Counted from the first letter of the stretch, positions 17,666 to 26,269 are shown. The stretch: DNA of 64,000 nt from Pseudoselenomonas ruminantium (GCF_900113715.1 NZ_FOQK01000007.1:1-64000); one strand, 5' to 3'. Notes: a model not told the origin generated them from the letters alone. Translations and numbers: made by a program.

Positions 17666-18130
17666 ATGGTTAAATTAGAGAAAAAACAGGTCAAGATCAT
17701 CAGCGTACTGATTGCGATTGTATTTATCGGTTCTGTTGTAGCTTTAGCCCTGACGCAGTCGGGTTCGGGTATTGCCAGCGCTGCCAGCTCGAATGTTGGC
17801 GTCGTTGATTACAACCAGATCATGAGCCAGCATCCGCAGGTGCAGGCAGCCAGCACGGAAATGCAGCAGGCTGTCCAGGATGCCCAGAAAGAGTTCGAGT
17901 CGAAGGCGGCAAACATGAACGACCAGGAAAAACATGACTATTATCAGCAGACACAGCAGCGTCTGCAGCAGAAACAGCAGGAACTGATGGAGCCAATCAC
18001 GAAGAGCGTTGAGGCTTCCGTCAAGAAGGTGGCCGAGCAGAAGGGCCTTTCCGTTGTTCTGGAGAAGAGTGCAGTCGTTTACGGTGGCACCGACATCACG
18101 CAGGATGTTGTAAAACAGGTAAGCAAATAA
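17666..18130 (+). CDS. skp: OmpH/Skp-family periplasmic chaperone (first of three)
   Basis: Skp holds unfolded outer-membrane proteins in the periplasm and passes them to BamA. The 154-residue protein has an N-terminal signal anchor (about 9-30) that may be uncleaved. It then shows the OmpH start motif VGVVDYNQIMSQHPQVQ, a Gln-rich coiled-coil tentacle (about 60-120), and the C-terminal VLEKSAVVYGGTDITQDVVKQV typical of the family. ATG 17666 lies 8 bases after AAGGAG; a longer frame starting at 17582 would overlap the promoter and is rejected. Two more Skp-like genes follow. Confidence 0.92.
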   Translation: MVKLEKKQVKIISVLIAIVFIGSVVALALTQSGSGIASAASSNVGVVDYNQIMSQHPQVQAASTEMQQAVQDAQKEFESKAANMNDQEKHDYYQQTQQRLQQKQQELMEPITKSVEASVKKVAEQKGLSVVLEKSAVVYGGTDITQDVVKQVSK

Positions 18131-18151
18131 AACGGGATATAGACCTGGAAA

Positions 18152-18186
18152 TACCGAGCCACTTGTTGCGCTCGGTACTTCTTTTA
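18152..18186 (+). terminator. Terminator or attenuator after the first skp gene
   Basis: TACCGAGC (18152-18159) pairs with GCTCGGTA (18170-18177) around a 10-base loop, followed by CTTCTTTT. It lies inside an apparent operon, so it probably lowers rather than stops expression of downstream genes. Confidence 0.65.
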
Positions 18187-18200
18187 GGGGGGAGACGGGC

Positions 18201-19334
18201 ATGGACGAGGAAAAAGCCACGGAGGATGGCGCTAGAAGACGGCGCCGTAATATCGCGGCGGGCGCAATCGCTGCAATCTGTTTGCTTGCAGCAGGTGCGG
18301 GAATCTTCCATAGCCTGGTTCGCCCGCCAGGGGAAAGCCAGCAGCAGGCGCTGGCAGCTGATGCCGGCCTGATCGACTGGCAGAAGGTCATCGAAGCACA
18401 TCCAGATCATGCGCGGCTCACGAAGCTGCGTGAAGAATGCAAGGTGCTGGAGCTGGAGACGAGTGAAGTCGAGGATATCTTCACCGTCAAGCCGCCAGAG
18501 CAGGATCCTAAACCCTTGGAGGATTCGGTATGGGCGAAGAATGCACTGGACATCGTCGGCCAGCGGGCTGAACTGGAGCGCAAGAGCAAGCGCATTGCAG
18601 CGGAGTACCGTGCGCAGACTGAGGCGGCTTATCAGGAACAGATCCGGGCAATTGATGAGGAGTATCTCAACGATATCCTGAATATCAACATCAAGCTTGA
18701 TAATCAAGAAGCGATGCATAATCCGTTGGATCCGGAACGGCAGCTGGCAGAAGAACGCGCAATCTGGCTGCAGCAGCGTGAGCAGTTGCAGCAGGAACGC
18801 GGGCGGCGTCAGTATGAGCTGAGGCAGGCCTATGAGCAGCAGGTCGCGGCGCATGTCCAGCAGGTCCTGGGGCCGGAGCTTGCCGCTTGGCGGGCGAATC
18901 TGCCCCAGCAGCAGGCCCAGCAGCGGGCAGCCGCTGCTGCCACGCAATCCGAGGCAGACAAGCGCAATGCTGAGACCATGCAGAAGCAGATGGAACTTGC
19001 GCAGCAGGTCCAGCAGCGGCTGGCAAAGCGCCAGGAATTACTGGCCAAACAGGCGCAGCTGCAAGCTCTGGAGGCGCATATTTTGAATGATGTGGCTGGC
19101 AGAGCGGCGAAGATAGCGATACTGCATCATTTCACCTTGATATTGGTGGATCATCCTCGTGTGCTTACGAGCTTTGCACCCGATCTGGAGCAGGCCGATC
19201 CGCTGCATCGTACGTATAGCCGAGCTATCGGCGTGACGACGGTGGATGTGACTGATGAGCTCGTACAGGAAGTGCAGACGCTTACGCCTGGCAGTGATGC
19301 GCAGGTTCAAGATACAGATAATACTAAAGGTTAA
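18201..19334 (+). CDS. Large OmpH/Skp-like coiled-coil protein (second of three)
   Basis: The 377-residue protein begins with a basic stretch and one membrane segment (about 17-38). It then shows an OmpH-like motif (DWQKVIEAHPDHARLTKL) and a very long Gln/Glu/Ala/Arg-rich coiled coil (about 75-310). The C-terminal module (HFTLILVDHPRV, then VTTVDVTDELVQEV) matches the end of Skp proteins. It is therefore read as a Skp paralogue with an extended tentacle, more than twice the usual length of about 160. The start ATG follows GGGGGAG by 7 bases. Whether it is membrane-anchored or secreted is unclear. A distinct function such as a longer chaperone cage or spacer is possible. Confidence 0.72.
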   Translation: MDEEKATEDGARRRRRNIAAGAIAAICLLAAGAGIFHSLVRPPGESQQQALAADAGLIDWQKVIEAHPDHARLTKLREECKVLELETSEVEDIFTVKPPEQDPKPLEDSVWAKNALDIVGQRAELERKSKRIAAEYRAQTEAAYQEQIRAIDEEYLNDILNINIKLDNQEAMHNPLDPERQLAEERAIWLQQREQLQQERGRRQYELRQAYEQQVAAHVQQVLGPELAAWRANLPQQQAQQRAAAAATQSEADKRNAETMQKQMELAQQVQQRLAKRQELLAKQAQLQALEAHILNDVAGRAAKIAILHHFTLILVDHPRVLTSFAPDLEQADPLHRTYSRAIGVTTVDVTDELVQEVQTLTPGSDAQVQDTDNTKG

Positions 19335-19354
19335 TAGAAAGAAGCGGATTACAG

Positions 19355-19804
19355 ATGAAATTACGCAAGAAATCAACGGCCCTGCTGATGGCGGCCTTTG
19401 CCTCCATGATGCTTATGAGCGGCTGTGGCCAGGCAAAGATTGGATATATCGACGGCGAGCGGGTGACGAAAGAAGCTCCGCAGATCGCATCGCTTGTCGA
19501 GGAGGGCAATCAGAAGCTGCAGGAAGCCCAGACGCAGGCAGAAGCAGATCTCAAGCAGAAATTGCAGGAAAATCCGAATATGAGCCAGGAAGAAGCGCAG
19601 AAGCTGCAGATGGATACGCAGCGCAAACTGCAGGGACTCAATCAGTCGTATGCGCTGCAGCTGCGTCAGAAGGTAGATGCGGCACTGGCTAAAGTGACCA
19701 AGGACAAGAAACTGGATGCAGTAGTCAACAATTCCCAGGAGCAGCCGATTGCCATTTCGGGGGCTACGGATGTGACGGATGATGTCATCAAGGAACTGCA
19801 GTAA
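19355..19804 (+). CDS. OmpH/Skp-family lipoprotein (third of three)
   Basis: This 149-residue protein has a lipoprotein signal peptide with lipobox LMSGC at about 20-24, so it should be lipid-anchored. An OmpH-like body follows: KIGYIDGERVTKEAPQ, a Gln/Glu-rich helical hairpin, and the C-terminal AVVNNSQEQPIAISGATDVT ending in DDVIKEL. Classical Skp is soluble, so a lipidated form is unusual. It lies 20 bases after the second Skp-like gene and 21 bases before lpxD, clearly in one operon with both. Confidence 0.85.
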   Translation: MKLRKKSTALLMAAFASMMLMSGCGQAKIGYIDGERVTKEAPQIASLVEEGNQKLQEAQTQAEADLKQKLQENPNMSQEEAQKLQMDTQRKLQGLNQSYALQLRQKVDAALAKVTKDKKLDAVVNNSQEQPIAISGATDVTDDVIKELQ

Positions 19805-19825
19805 GGATTAGATGGGAGAGGAATC

Positions 19826-20845
19826 ATGAAGAAAACGTTGCAGGAAATCGCCGATTTCCTTGGTGGCCGGGTGGTAGGTGATGCGGCCATCGAAATCCAC
19901 GGTCTCGACAATATCGAGGGGGCAGGTGCAGGTGACTTGACCTTCGCCGTGGAACCTCACATCGAGGAAGCGAAGACCTGTCAGGCGGCTGCTGTCATGC
20001 TGCCGGAGGGGGCTGGGGAGTTCCCGAAGACGGCGCTTTATGTGGAGGAGCCGCGTGCAGCTTTTGCAAAGCTCTTGGAGCTTTTTACGCCGAAGCTCGA
20101 ATTCCCGCAGGGGGTCAGCGATAAGGCGCATATCGGCAAGGATGTGAAGCTGGGCAAGGATGTTGTCATCATGCCGTTCGCTGTGGTGGATGATCATGCG
20201 GTGATCGGTGATTGCGTTACCTTGTATCCGCATACTTACATTGGCCAGTATGCGGAGGTGGGCGATGACAGTGTGATCTACTCGAATGCAACGGTCCGTG
20301 AGCACTGCCGCGTAGGCAAACGCTGTGTGATCCATAGCTCGGCAGTCATCGGATCTGACGGCTTTGGCTTCACGACTAAAGACGGTGTACATACGAAGGT
20401 GCCGCAGGTCGGCAATGTCGTGCTCGAGGATGATGTGGAGATCGGTGCCCACGACGGTATCGATCGTGCGGCCATGGGGTCGACGGTCATCGGGAAGGGC
20501 ACGAAGATTGACAATCTCGTGCATATCGGCCATAACTGCAAGATTGGGCCGAACTGCCTGATTGTTGCCCAGACGGGTATTTCCGGTTCGACGACAGTGG
20601 GCCATAATGTTACTTTTGGCGGCCAGGTCGGCACGGTTGGCCATATCAAGATTGGGGCCAATTCGGTCTATGCGGCCCGTTCGGGCATTATCGGCAATAT
20701 GCCGGAGGGCGTGTTCTGCGCGGGGTTCCCTGTGCAGCCGCATGCTGAGTGGCTGCGCATGCAGGCAGCTATGAAGCATTTGCCGGAGATGCATAAGAAG
20801 CTCAAGCAGCTCGAAAAGAAGCTCGCCAAGTACGAGAAAGAGTGA
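19826..20845 (+). CDS. lpxD: UDP-3-O-acylglucosamine N-acyltransferase
   Basis: LpxD adds the second (N-linked) 3-hydroxyacyl chain in lipid A synthesis using acyl-ACP. The 339 residues comprise an N-terminal uridine-binding domain (about 1-95), a left-handed beta-helix of hexapeptide repeats (about 100-300) and a C-terminal helical end. The catalytic His is visible as H236 (VHIGHNCKIG), and GSDGFGF at 176-182 is the family motif. As in many Gram-negatives, it follows bamA and skp. An intrinsic terminator follows. Confidence 0.95.
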   Translation: MKKTLQEIADFLGGRVVGDAAIEIHGLDNIEGAGAGDLTFAVEPHIEEAKTCQAAAVMLPEGAGEFPKTALYVEEPRAAFAKLLELFTPKLEFPQGVSDKAHIGKDVKLGKDVVIMPFAVVDDHAVIGDCVTLYPHTYIGQYAEVGDDSVIYSNATVREHCRVGKRCVIHSSAVIGSDGFGFTTKDGVHTKVPQVGNVVLEDDVEIGAHDGIDRAAMGSTVIGKGTKIDNLVHIGHNCKIGPNCLIVAQTGISGSTTVGHNVTFGGQVGTVGHIKIGANSVYAARSGIIGNMPEGVFCAGFPVQPHAEWLRMQAAMKHLPEMHKKLKQLEKKLAKYEKE

Positions 20846-20862
20846 TTTCATTTAGTAACAGG

Positions 20863-20887
20863 CCTCCTCGTTTTGAGGAGGTTTTTT
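20863..20887 (+). terminator. Intrinsic terminator after lpxD
   Basis: CCTCCTC pairs with GAGGAGG around GTTTT, followed by six T. It closes the skp-lpxD unit. Confidence 0.85.
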
Positions 20888-20920
20888 ACTGTGGTTACCG
20901 GAGCGATTAGGAGGAGGAAA

Positions 20921-21787
20921 ATGGTATCTTATTATCTGCTTAAAGCAATCAGTGCCATTGTCTGTCTGCTGCCGCGCGGATTCGTCGAGGCCATTGGGCA
21001 GGGGCTGGGCAATTTTGCTTGGCTGGTCATCCCGCGGAAGCGCAAAGTGCTGGCTCATGATCAGATCGTTGCTTGTTTAGGCGTTACGGATAAGGAAGCA
21101 GAGCGGATCGCAAAAGCCAGTGTCGTCCGCTTTGGACCGATGTTGTTTGAAGTATTGCGGTTTCCAGTAATCAAGAAAAATCCGCAGGCGTATGTGCGCA
21201 TCGAGGGGCTTGAAAAGCTGCAGCGGGGAATGGCCGAAGGACGCGGCGCTGTGATAGCTTCGGCGCATAGCGGCAACTGGGAGCTCATGGGCGGTGCGTT
21301 TGCCATGGCTGGCATTCCCCTCGTCGGCGTGGCCATGAAGCAGAAATCGTCCGGCTCAGACCGCTTCATCAATGAGTATCGCACACTGATTGGTATGCAT
21401 ATCACTTACAAGACCGGTGTGCGGGAAATGTTTGATATGCTGAAAAAGGGCTGGGCAATCGGGCTCATCATGGATCAGGACACGAATCGCCATGATGGCC
21501 TGGTACTGGATTTCTTTGGACAGCCGACGAACTGTACGCCAGGGGCGGCATCCATGGCCAGGTTCCAGGATGTGCCGATCTTCACTTCGTTCATGCATCG
21601 CGATGCCCAGGGGCGGCATACTTTGTTTGTCGAGGGTCCGTTCCATGTGGAAAAGACGAAGGATAAGCGCGAGGATGTCCGGCAGATGACGCAGTTTCTC
21701 ACCCATGAAATCGAGAAACATGTGCGCAGATATCCAGAGGAATGGTTCTGGCTGCATGATCGCTGGAAGTCTATCCGTGAGGAGTAG
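20921..21787 (+). CDS. LpxL/HtrB-type lipid A acyltransferase (first of two)
   Basis: Enzymes of this lysophospholipid-acyltransferase family add secondary acyl chains to lipid A at the inner membrane. The 288-residue protein has an N-terminal hydrophobic anchor and the catalytic HX4E motif in SAHSGNWELMGG. It also shows the conserved MDQDTNRHDGLVLDFFGQP and a C-terminal WFWLHDRWKS end. ATG 20921 follows AGGAGGA directly upstream; a longer frame would start inside the terminator and is rejected. A second, divergent family member lies at 33774. Which position each acylates cannot be told from sequence. Confidence 0.88.
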   Translation: MVSYYLLKAISAIVCLLPRGFVEAIGQGLGNFAWLVIPRKRKVLAHDQIVACLGVTDKEAERIAKASVVRFGPMLFEVLRFPVIKKNPQAYVRIEGLEKLQRGMAEGRGAVIASAHSGNWELMGGAFAMAGIPLVGVAMKQKSSGSDRFINEYRTLIGMHITYKTGVREMFDMLKKGWAIGLIMDQDTNRHDGLVLDFFGQPTNCTPGAASMARFQDVPIFTSFMHRDAQGRHTLFVEGPFHVEKTKDKREDVRQMTQFLTHEIEKHVRRYPEEWFWLHDRWKSIREE

Positions 21788-21798
21788 GTGGCCAGAAC

Positions 21799-21827
21799 TT
21801 GCGCAACCAGGCATTGTCCGTTAAAAT
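21799..21827 (+). promoter_or_regulatory. Promoter of lpxC-fabZ
   Basis: TTGCGC (21799-21804) and TAAAAT (21822-21827) are 17 bases apart, about 35 bases before lpxC. A separate promoter for lpxC would allow independent control of the committed lipid A step. Confidence 0.6.
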
Positions 21828-21861
21828 AGAGAAAGGTAATTGACTGTCGGGAGGATTAATT

Positions 21862-22692
21862 TTGCAGAATCAGATTACATTGGCCCAAGAGGCTGCCTAT
21901 ACCGGCGTCGGTCTGCATTCGGGACGTGACGTCCATATGGTGTTGAAACCGGCTCCGGCAGATACCGGAATCGTCTTTATCCGCACGGATCTGCCGGAGC
22001 GTCCGCAGATCCACGCCGTGGCCATCAATGTCACGTCGACGCTGCGGGCGACGACTGTGGAGGAAAACGGCCATAAGGTATTTACGATTGAGCATCTCAT
22101 GAGTGCATTCCACGCGCAGGGCATCGATAATTGCTATGTGGAAATGGATTCGGAAGAGCCGCCGGTAGCTGATGGCTCGGCGCTGGCTTTTTTTGATCTC
22201 ATGCAGCAGGCGGGGCGTCAGGAGCAGGCAGCGCCACGCCGTGAGGTAGTGATTGATAAGGTTTACCGCATCGACGATGAAGAGCATAAGCGCTTTGTCA
22301 TGGTGCTTCCCTATGATGGGTTTCGTGTGAGCTTTACTTCGTTGAATCCGCACAAGCTTATCGGTGTGCAGTATGAGAACTTCGAAATCACGCCGGAGAC
22401 GTATCATCAGGAAGTAGCACCGGCGCGCACGATTGCTTATGAAAAGGAGATCAAGGCTCTGCAGGAGATGGGATTGGGCCTTGGTGGCACGCTGGACAGC
22501 GTCATCGTCTACAATGATGAGGGGTGGCTGAATCCGCTGCACTTCGAGGATGAGCTCGTGCGCCATAAGATACTGGATGTCATCGGTGACCTGCGGCTGG
22601 CTGGGCCTATCCGTGGACATGTCATCGCTGTGGCTTCCGGGCACGCGCTGAATACACAGCTGGCTAAGAAGATAGCTGCTGAACTGGGATGA
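21862..22692 (+). CDS. lpxC: UDP-3-O-acyl-N-acetylglucosamine deacetylase
   Basis: LpxC is the zinc deacetylase that commits UDP-GlcNAc to lipid A. The 276-residue protein shows the zinc and catalytic residues: E77/H78 (IEHLMSAFHA), H235 and D239 (RHKILDVIGDL), and H261 (SGHALN). The TTG start lies 7 bases after GGGAGG. The E. coli protein has about 30 more C-terminal residues, which include its FtsH degradation tag. This one ends soon after the catalytic core, so control by FtsH of the E. coli kind is unlikely. fabZ follows by 36 bases. Confidence 0.96.
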   Translation: MQNQITLAQEAAYTGVGLHSGRDVHMVLKPAPADTGIVFIRTDLPERPQIHAVAINVTSTLRATTVEENGHKVFTIEHLMSAFHAQGIDNCYVEMDSEEPPVADGSALAFFDLMQQAGRQEQAAPRREVVIDKVYRIDDEEHKRFVMVLPYDGFRVSFTSLNPHKLIGVQYENFEITPETYHQEVAPARTIAYEKEIKALQEMGLGLGGTLDSVIVYNDEGWLNPLHFEDELVRHKILDVIGDLRLAGPIRGHVIAVASGHALNTQLAKKIAAELG

Positions 22693-22728
22693 AAAAGAGT
22701 TGATTTTTAAGAGGAAGAAGGAATAACC

Positions 22729-23169
22729 ATGGTATTAGATATCAACGAGATTCAGAAAATCCTGCCGCATCGTCCGCCGATGCTGCTGGTAGACCGCATC
22801 ATTGAGATCGATCCGATGAAGTCGGCTACGGGTATCAAGAATGTCACGATGATGGAGGACTTTTTCCGCGGACATTTCCCGGAGCATCCAATCATGCCAG
22901 GTGTGCTGATCCTTGAGGCTATGGCGCAGGTCGGTGGTGTCATGATGCTGTATCCGGAGGAGAACCGCGGCAAACTGGCGCTGTTTGGCGGCATGGAGAA
23001 TGTCAAGTTCAAACGCCAGGTCGTTCCTGGCGACCAGCTGGTGACGAAATCCCATATTGTCCGCGTACGTGGCGATTTTGGCATGCTGCATTGCGATGGC
23101 TATGTCGATGGCCAGCTGGCAGCATCGGCGGATTTTAAGTTCGCCATGCGAGACGGCGATAAACTGTGA
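22729..23169 (+). CDS. fabZ: 3-hydroxyacyl-ACP dehydratase
   Basis: FabZ dehydrates 3-hydroxyacyl-ACP in fatty acid elongation. It competes with LpxA and LpxD for the same hydroxyacyl-ACP, which is why it is often clustered with lpx genes. The 146-residue hotdog-fold protein shows the catalytic His and Glu (H49 in FRGHFPEHP, E63 in LILEAMAQ). It is immediately downstream of lpxC and probably co-transcribed. Confidence 0.95.
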   Translation: MVLDINEIQKILPHRPPMLLVDRIIEIDPMKSATGIKNVTMMEDFFRGHFPEHPIMPGVLILEAMAQVGGVMMLYPEENRGKLALFGGMENVKFKRQVVPGDQLVTKSHIVRVRGDFGMLHCDGYVDGQLAASADFKFAMRDGDKL

Positions 23170-23257
23170 TTTTTACCGGTTTTTGCCAGAGAGAAAGAGA
23201 TAATCTTTGTTCAACTCGATAAACGCCTGGATTTGCTGTCAAATGCGATGTTAAAAT

Positions 23258-23285
23258 TTGAAGTTTACTGGGGAGTATATATAAA
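23258..23285 (+). promoter_or_regulatory. Probable promoter of the lpxA operon
   Basis: TTGAAG (23258-23263) and TATAAA (23280-23285) are 16 bases apart in an AT-rich stretch between fabZ and lpxA. The 190-base gap otherwise holds only the hairpin at 23303. Confidence 0.5.
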
Positions 23286-23302
23286 AGGACAGAGCAAAGA
23301 GG

Positions 23303-23336
23303 ACTGCCATTCTGTGTAAAACGGAATGGCAGTTTA
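23303..23336 (+). terminator. Hairpin in the lpxA leader, possible attenuator
   Basis: ACTGCCATTC (23303-23312) pairs with GAATGGCAGT (23324-23333), extendable inward by two pairs, followed by only TTTA. It could be a weak terminator of fabZ readthrough or an attenuator or leader structure upstream of lpxA. Confidence 0.4.
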
Positions 23337-23360
23337 GGATAGTTGAAGGAGTTGGAGTAG

Positions 23361-24176
23361 ATGAATACTGAAAATAGCAGTATTACGAAGCATATACACG
23401 AAACCGCAATCGTAAAGCCTGGGGCAAAGATTGCGCCGAATGTTGAGATCGGCCCGTATTCGGTGATCGGCGAGAATGTAGAGATCGGCGAGGGTACTGT
23501 GATCGGCCCGCATGTGGTCGTTACCGGCTGGACGGAAATCGGCAAGGACTGCCATATCTTCCAGGGGGCATCGATTGGCGAGGATCCGCAGGATCTCAAA
23601 TTCAAAGGGGAAAAGAGCTATACCTACATCGGTGATCGTACGACCATCCGTGAGGGGGCGACGGTTCACCGTGCCACCGGCGAAGGCGAGGAGACGCGCA
23701 TTGGCTGTGACTGCCTGCTTATGGCATTGACGCATGTAGCCCATAACTGCGTGATTGGCAACCATGTCATCATGTCCAACTTGGCTAGCTTGGCCGGGCA
23801 TGCAATCGTGGAGGACCGGGCGGTCATCGGCGGCATGACCGGTGTGCATCAGTTCGTCAAGATTGGCCGCAATGCGATGGTCGGCGGTATGTCGCGGCTG
23901 ACGCAGGACGTTGTGCCGTACACGATCGTCAATGGCCAGCCGGCTAAGGTGGTTGGCCTCAATAGTGTGGGCATCTCGCGTGCAGGCATCAAGATTGAGT
24001 CCCGCCGTAATCTCAAACAGGCCTATAAGATCCTCTACCGTTCGGGGCTGCGTATGCAGCAGGCCATTGCGGTCATCGAGCAGGAAGTCGATTCCTGTGA
24101 GGAAGTGGATCATCTGCTGCGCTTCCTGCGCAATGCTGAACGCGGCATCTGCCGTGAGCGCCGTGATGCCGAATAA
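23361..24176 (+). CDS. lpxA: UDP-N-acetylglucosamine O-acyltransferase
   Basis: LpxA adds the first 3-hydroxyacyl chain to UDP-GlcNAc. The 271-residue protein is a left-handed beta-helix of hexapeptide repeats (about 12-190), then a helical C-terminal domain. The catalytic His is H128 (THVAHNC), equivalent to H125 of E. coli. Length and the GGMTGVHQFVKIG segment fit the family. ATG 23361 has AAGGAG 9 bases upstream. lpxI follows closely. Confidence 0.95.
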   Translation: MNTENSSITKHIHETAIVKPGAKIAPNVEIGPYSVIGENVEIGEGTVIGPHVVVTGWTEIGKDCHIFQGASIGEDPQDLKFKGEKSYTYIGDRTTIREGATVHRATGEGEETRIGCDCLLMALTHVAHNCVIGNHVIMSNLASLAGHAIVEDRAVIGGMTGVHQFVKIGRNAMVGGMSRLTQDVVPYTIVNGQPAKVVGLNSVGISRAGIKIESRRNLKQAYKILYRSGLRMQQAIAVIEQEVDSCEEVDHLLRFLRNAERGICRERRDAE

Positions 24177-24200
24177 CGATTGATCAAGGGAGTTATCCGC

Positions 24201-25007
24201 ATGGAGAAGATTGGACTGCTGGCCGGCATCGGCTTCCTGCCGGTAGAGTGCGCCAAGGCAGCCAGAGCACAGGGCTATGAAGTCTATGTTGTCGCCCTGC
24301 TGCCAGAGACCGAGAAATGCCTGCAGGAATATGCGACGGATTATCAGGAAATCGGCGTATTCAAGGTGGGGAAGATCCTCAAGTATCTGCGCGATAAAGA
24401 AGTCACGCAGGTCACGATGATCGGCAAAGTCACAAAAGAGCTCTTGTATGCACATAAGACGATGCCGGACTTCAAGACGATGCAGATCCTCATGAGTCTC
24501 AAGAACCGCAAGGACGACACGGTCATGGAGGCTTTGGTGGATGTTTTGGAGAAGAATACCGGGGCAAAGGTCGTCGATCAGACGGCCCTGATCCGTCCGC
24601 TGATGCCGGCTGCCGGCACGCTTACGCGCCGGCAGCCGACGGCTGAGGAGCGCAAGGACATGGAGTTCGGCTTCAAGATGGCGAAGGAGATCGGGCGCAT
24701 GGACGTCGGCCAGACTGTGGTGGTCAAAGACCTGGCAGTCATGGCATTGGAGGCCATCGAGGGGACGGATGCCTGCATCCGCCGCGGTGGCCAGCTGGCC
24801 CGGGGCGGTGCCGTTGTGGCGAAGGTCGCCAAACCGCAGCAGGATAAGCGCTTCGATGTGCCGGCCGTTGGTCTCACGACGCTCAAGACCATGGTGGAGG
24901 TTGGAGCCAAAGCTTTGGTCATCGAAGCTGGTGAGACGCTGCTGGTGGAGAAGGACAAGGTCTTGCAGCTGGCTGATGCGAACGATATCACTATTGTCGC
25001 GATGTGA
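24201..25007 (+). CDS. lpxI: UDP-2,3-diacylglucosamine pyrophosphatase, LpxI type
   Basis: LpxI (DUF1009) hydrolyses UDP-2,3-diacylglucosamine to lipid X, the step done by LpxH in E. coli. The 268-residue protein has the family start IGLLAGIGFLPVECAKAARAQGY and the C-terminal domain with GGQLARGGAVVAKVAKPQQDKRFDVPAVG. ATG 24201 lies 8 bases after AAGGGAG; the upstream in-frame TTG at 24180 has no ribosome binding site. A strong terminator follows, separating it from lpxB. No lpxH is seen, so LpxI is presumably the only enzyme for this step here. Confidence 0.93.
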   Translation: MEKIGLLAGIGFLPVECAKAARAQGYEVYVVALLPETEKCLQEYATDYQEIGVFKVGKILKYLRDKEVTQVTMIGKVTKELLYAHKTMPDFKTMQILMSLKNRKDDTVMEALVDVLEKNTGAKVVDQTALIRPLMPAAGTLTRRQPTAEERKDMEFGFKMAKEIGRMDVGQTVVVKDLAVMALEAIEGTDACIRRGGQLARGGAVVAKVAKPQQDKRFDVPAVGLTTLKTMVEVGAKALVIEAGETLLVEKDKVLQLADANDITIVAM

Positions 25008-25012
25008 TTGGG

Positions 25013-25057
25013 AGACGCAGTGGATACGAAAAAATTGTGTCCACTTGCGTCTTTTTT
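25013..25057 (+). terminator. Intrinsic terminator after lpxI
   Basis: A 15-bp stem (AGACGCA plus GTGGATAC against their complements, with one bulged T and one G-T pair) around an A-rich 9-base loop is followed by six T. Confidence 0.85.
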
Positions 25058-25060
25058 GTG

Positions 25061-25066
25061 TATAAT
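25061..25066 (+). promoter_or_regulatory. -10 box of the lpxB operon promoter
   Basis: A perfect TATAAT directly follows the terminator T tract, 41 bases before lpxB. The hexamer 17 bases upstream (TGTCCA) is a poor -35 and lies in the terminator stem. It is the only promoter candidate before the long lpxB-lpt series. Confidence 0.5.
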
Positions 25067-25107
25067 AGAGAGTGGACTATTATGAGGAAATGCAGGAGGT
25101 GATTCGC

Positions 25108-26253
25108 ATGAAAATCATGTTTTCTGCCGGGGAAGCATCCGGCGATGTACATGGCGAGCAGCTGGCCACGTCGATTCTGCGCATGGATCCATCGGTTGAG
25201 CTTATCGGCTTTGGCGGTGCGCAGATGGAACAGGCAGGAGTACGGCTCTATGAGAATTTTGCCGATTACAATGTCATGGGCGTCTGGGAAGTGCTCAAGA
25301 ATCTGCGGCGCATCCTGAAATTATTGGACGGGCTTACAGCGTTTATGCGTGAAGAGCGGCCGGATCTGTTGGTGCTTATCGATTATCCGGATTTCAACTG
25401 GCGGCTGGCCAAACGGGCCAAGCAGCTTGGTATACCGGTGTTCTCGTATATTCCGCCATCGGCTTGGGCCTGGCGCAAGGGGCGGGCCAAGTCCTGTGCG
25501 AAGCTGGCCGATGAGTTTGTGGCCATCTTTCCGCATGAGCTGCCCGTCTATGAGGCAGCGGGAGCGAATATCTCGTTCGTAGGCAATCCGCTGGTCGATA
25601 AAGTCCGGGCTAAGATGCCACGCGAGGAGGCGCGGCGCTATTTCCGCATTCCGGCGGACAAGACGGCGGTGCTTTTGATGCCGGGCAGCCGCCGCCAGGA
25701 AATCGAGCTGCTGCTGCCGGCGATGCTGCGGGGGGCCAAGCTGCTGCTGGAGCGCAGACCGGACACACTGCTGCTGCTGCCCGTAGCCGATGGCATCGAC
25801 GAAAGCCGTATCCGGCAGCTGATCGATGCGGCTGGGGTGACGGTGAAGCTGGTGCATGATGACCGGTACTCGCTGATGGGGGCTGCCGATGCGGCAGTGG
25901 CCACGTCGGGGACCGTGATCATGGAAGCGGCGTTGCTGGATCTGCCGTGTGTGGTTCTTTACCGGCTGTCGCCGCTATCGTATGCGATCGGCCGGCTGCT
26001 GGTCCATGTGGAGAATTTCAGCCTGCCCAATATCCTGCTTGGAGAGCAGTTTGAACGGGAGCTGCTGCAGGATGAGGTGACGCCGGAAAACATTGCCGGT
26101 GAGCTGGAGAAGCTCTATCCGGGGCATCCGCACCGCAAGCTGGTGGTGGATAAGCTCCAAGCCGCTTGTGCTAAACTGGGAGGCCCCGGCGCATCGTTCC
26201 GCGTGGCGGAGAAGATCTTGGCGGCGGCGCGCCGTTTGGCGACAGCAAAATGA
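25108..26253 (+). CDS. lpxB: Lipid-A-disaccharide synthase
   Basis: LpxB joins lipid X and UDP-2,3-diacylglucosamine to form the lipid A disaccharide at the inner-membrane face. The 381-residue GT-B fold protein starts MKIMFSAGEASGDVHGEQL, the family N-terminus. It shows GSRRQEIELLLPAML and ATSGTVIMEAALLDLPCVVLYRLSPL in the donor-binding half. ATG 25108 lies 7 bases after AGGAGGT; a frame opening at 25072 overlaps the promoter. msbA follows after 16 bases. Confidence 0.95.
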   Translation: MKIMFSAGEASGDVHGEQLATSILRMDPSVELIGFGGAQMEQAGVRLYENFADYNVMGVWEVLKNLRRILKLLDGLTAFMREERPDLLVLIDYPDFNWRLAKRAKQLGIPVFSYIPPSAWAWRKGRAKSCAKLADEFVAIFPHELPVYEAAGANISFVGNPLVDKVRAKMPREEARRYFRIPADKTAVLLMPGSRRQEIELLLPAMLRGAKLLLERRPDTLLLLPVADGIDESRIRQLIDAAGVTVKLVHDDRYSLMGAADAAVATSGTVIMEAALLDLPCVVLYRLSPLSYAIGRLLVHVENFSLPNILLGEQFERELLQDEVTPENIAGELEKLYPGHPHRKLVVDKLQAACAKLGGPGASFRVAEKILAAARRLATAK

Positions 26254-26269
26254 TTATCGGGGGACAAAC

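Noticed and set aside
18780-19080. CAG-rich repetitive DNA in the second Skp-like gene
   Set aside because: It reflects Gln/Ala-rich coiled-coil coding and not a tandem repeat or CRISPR array.
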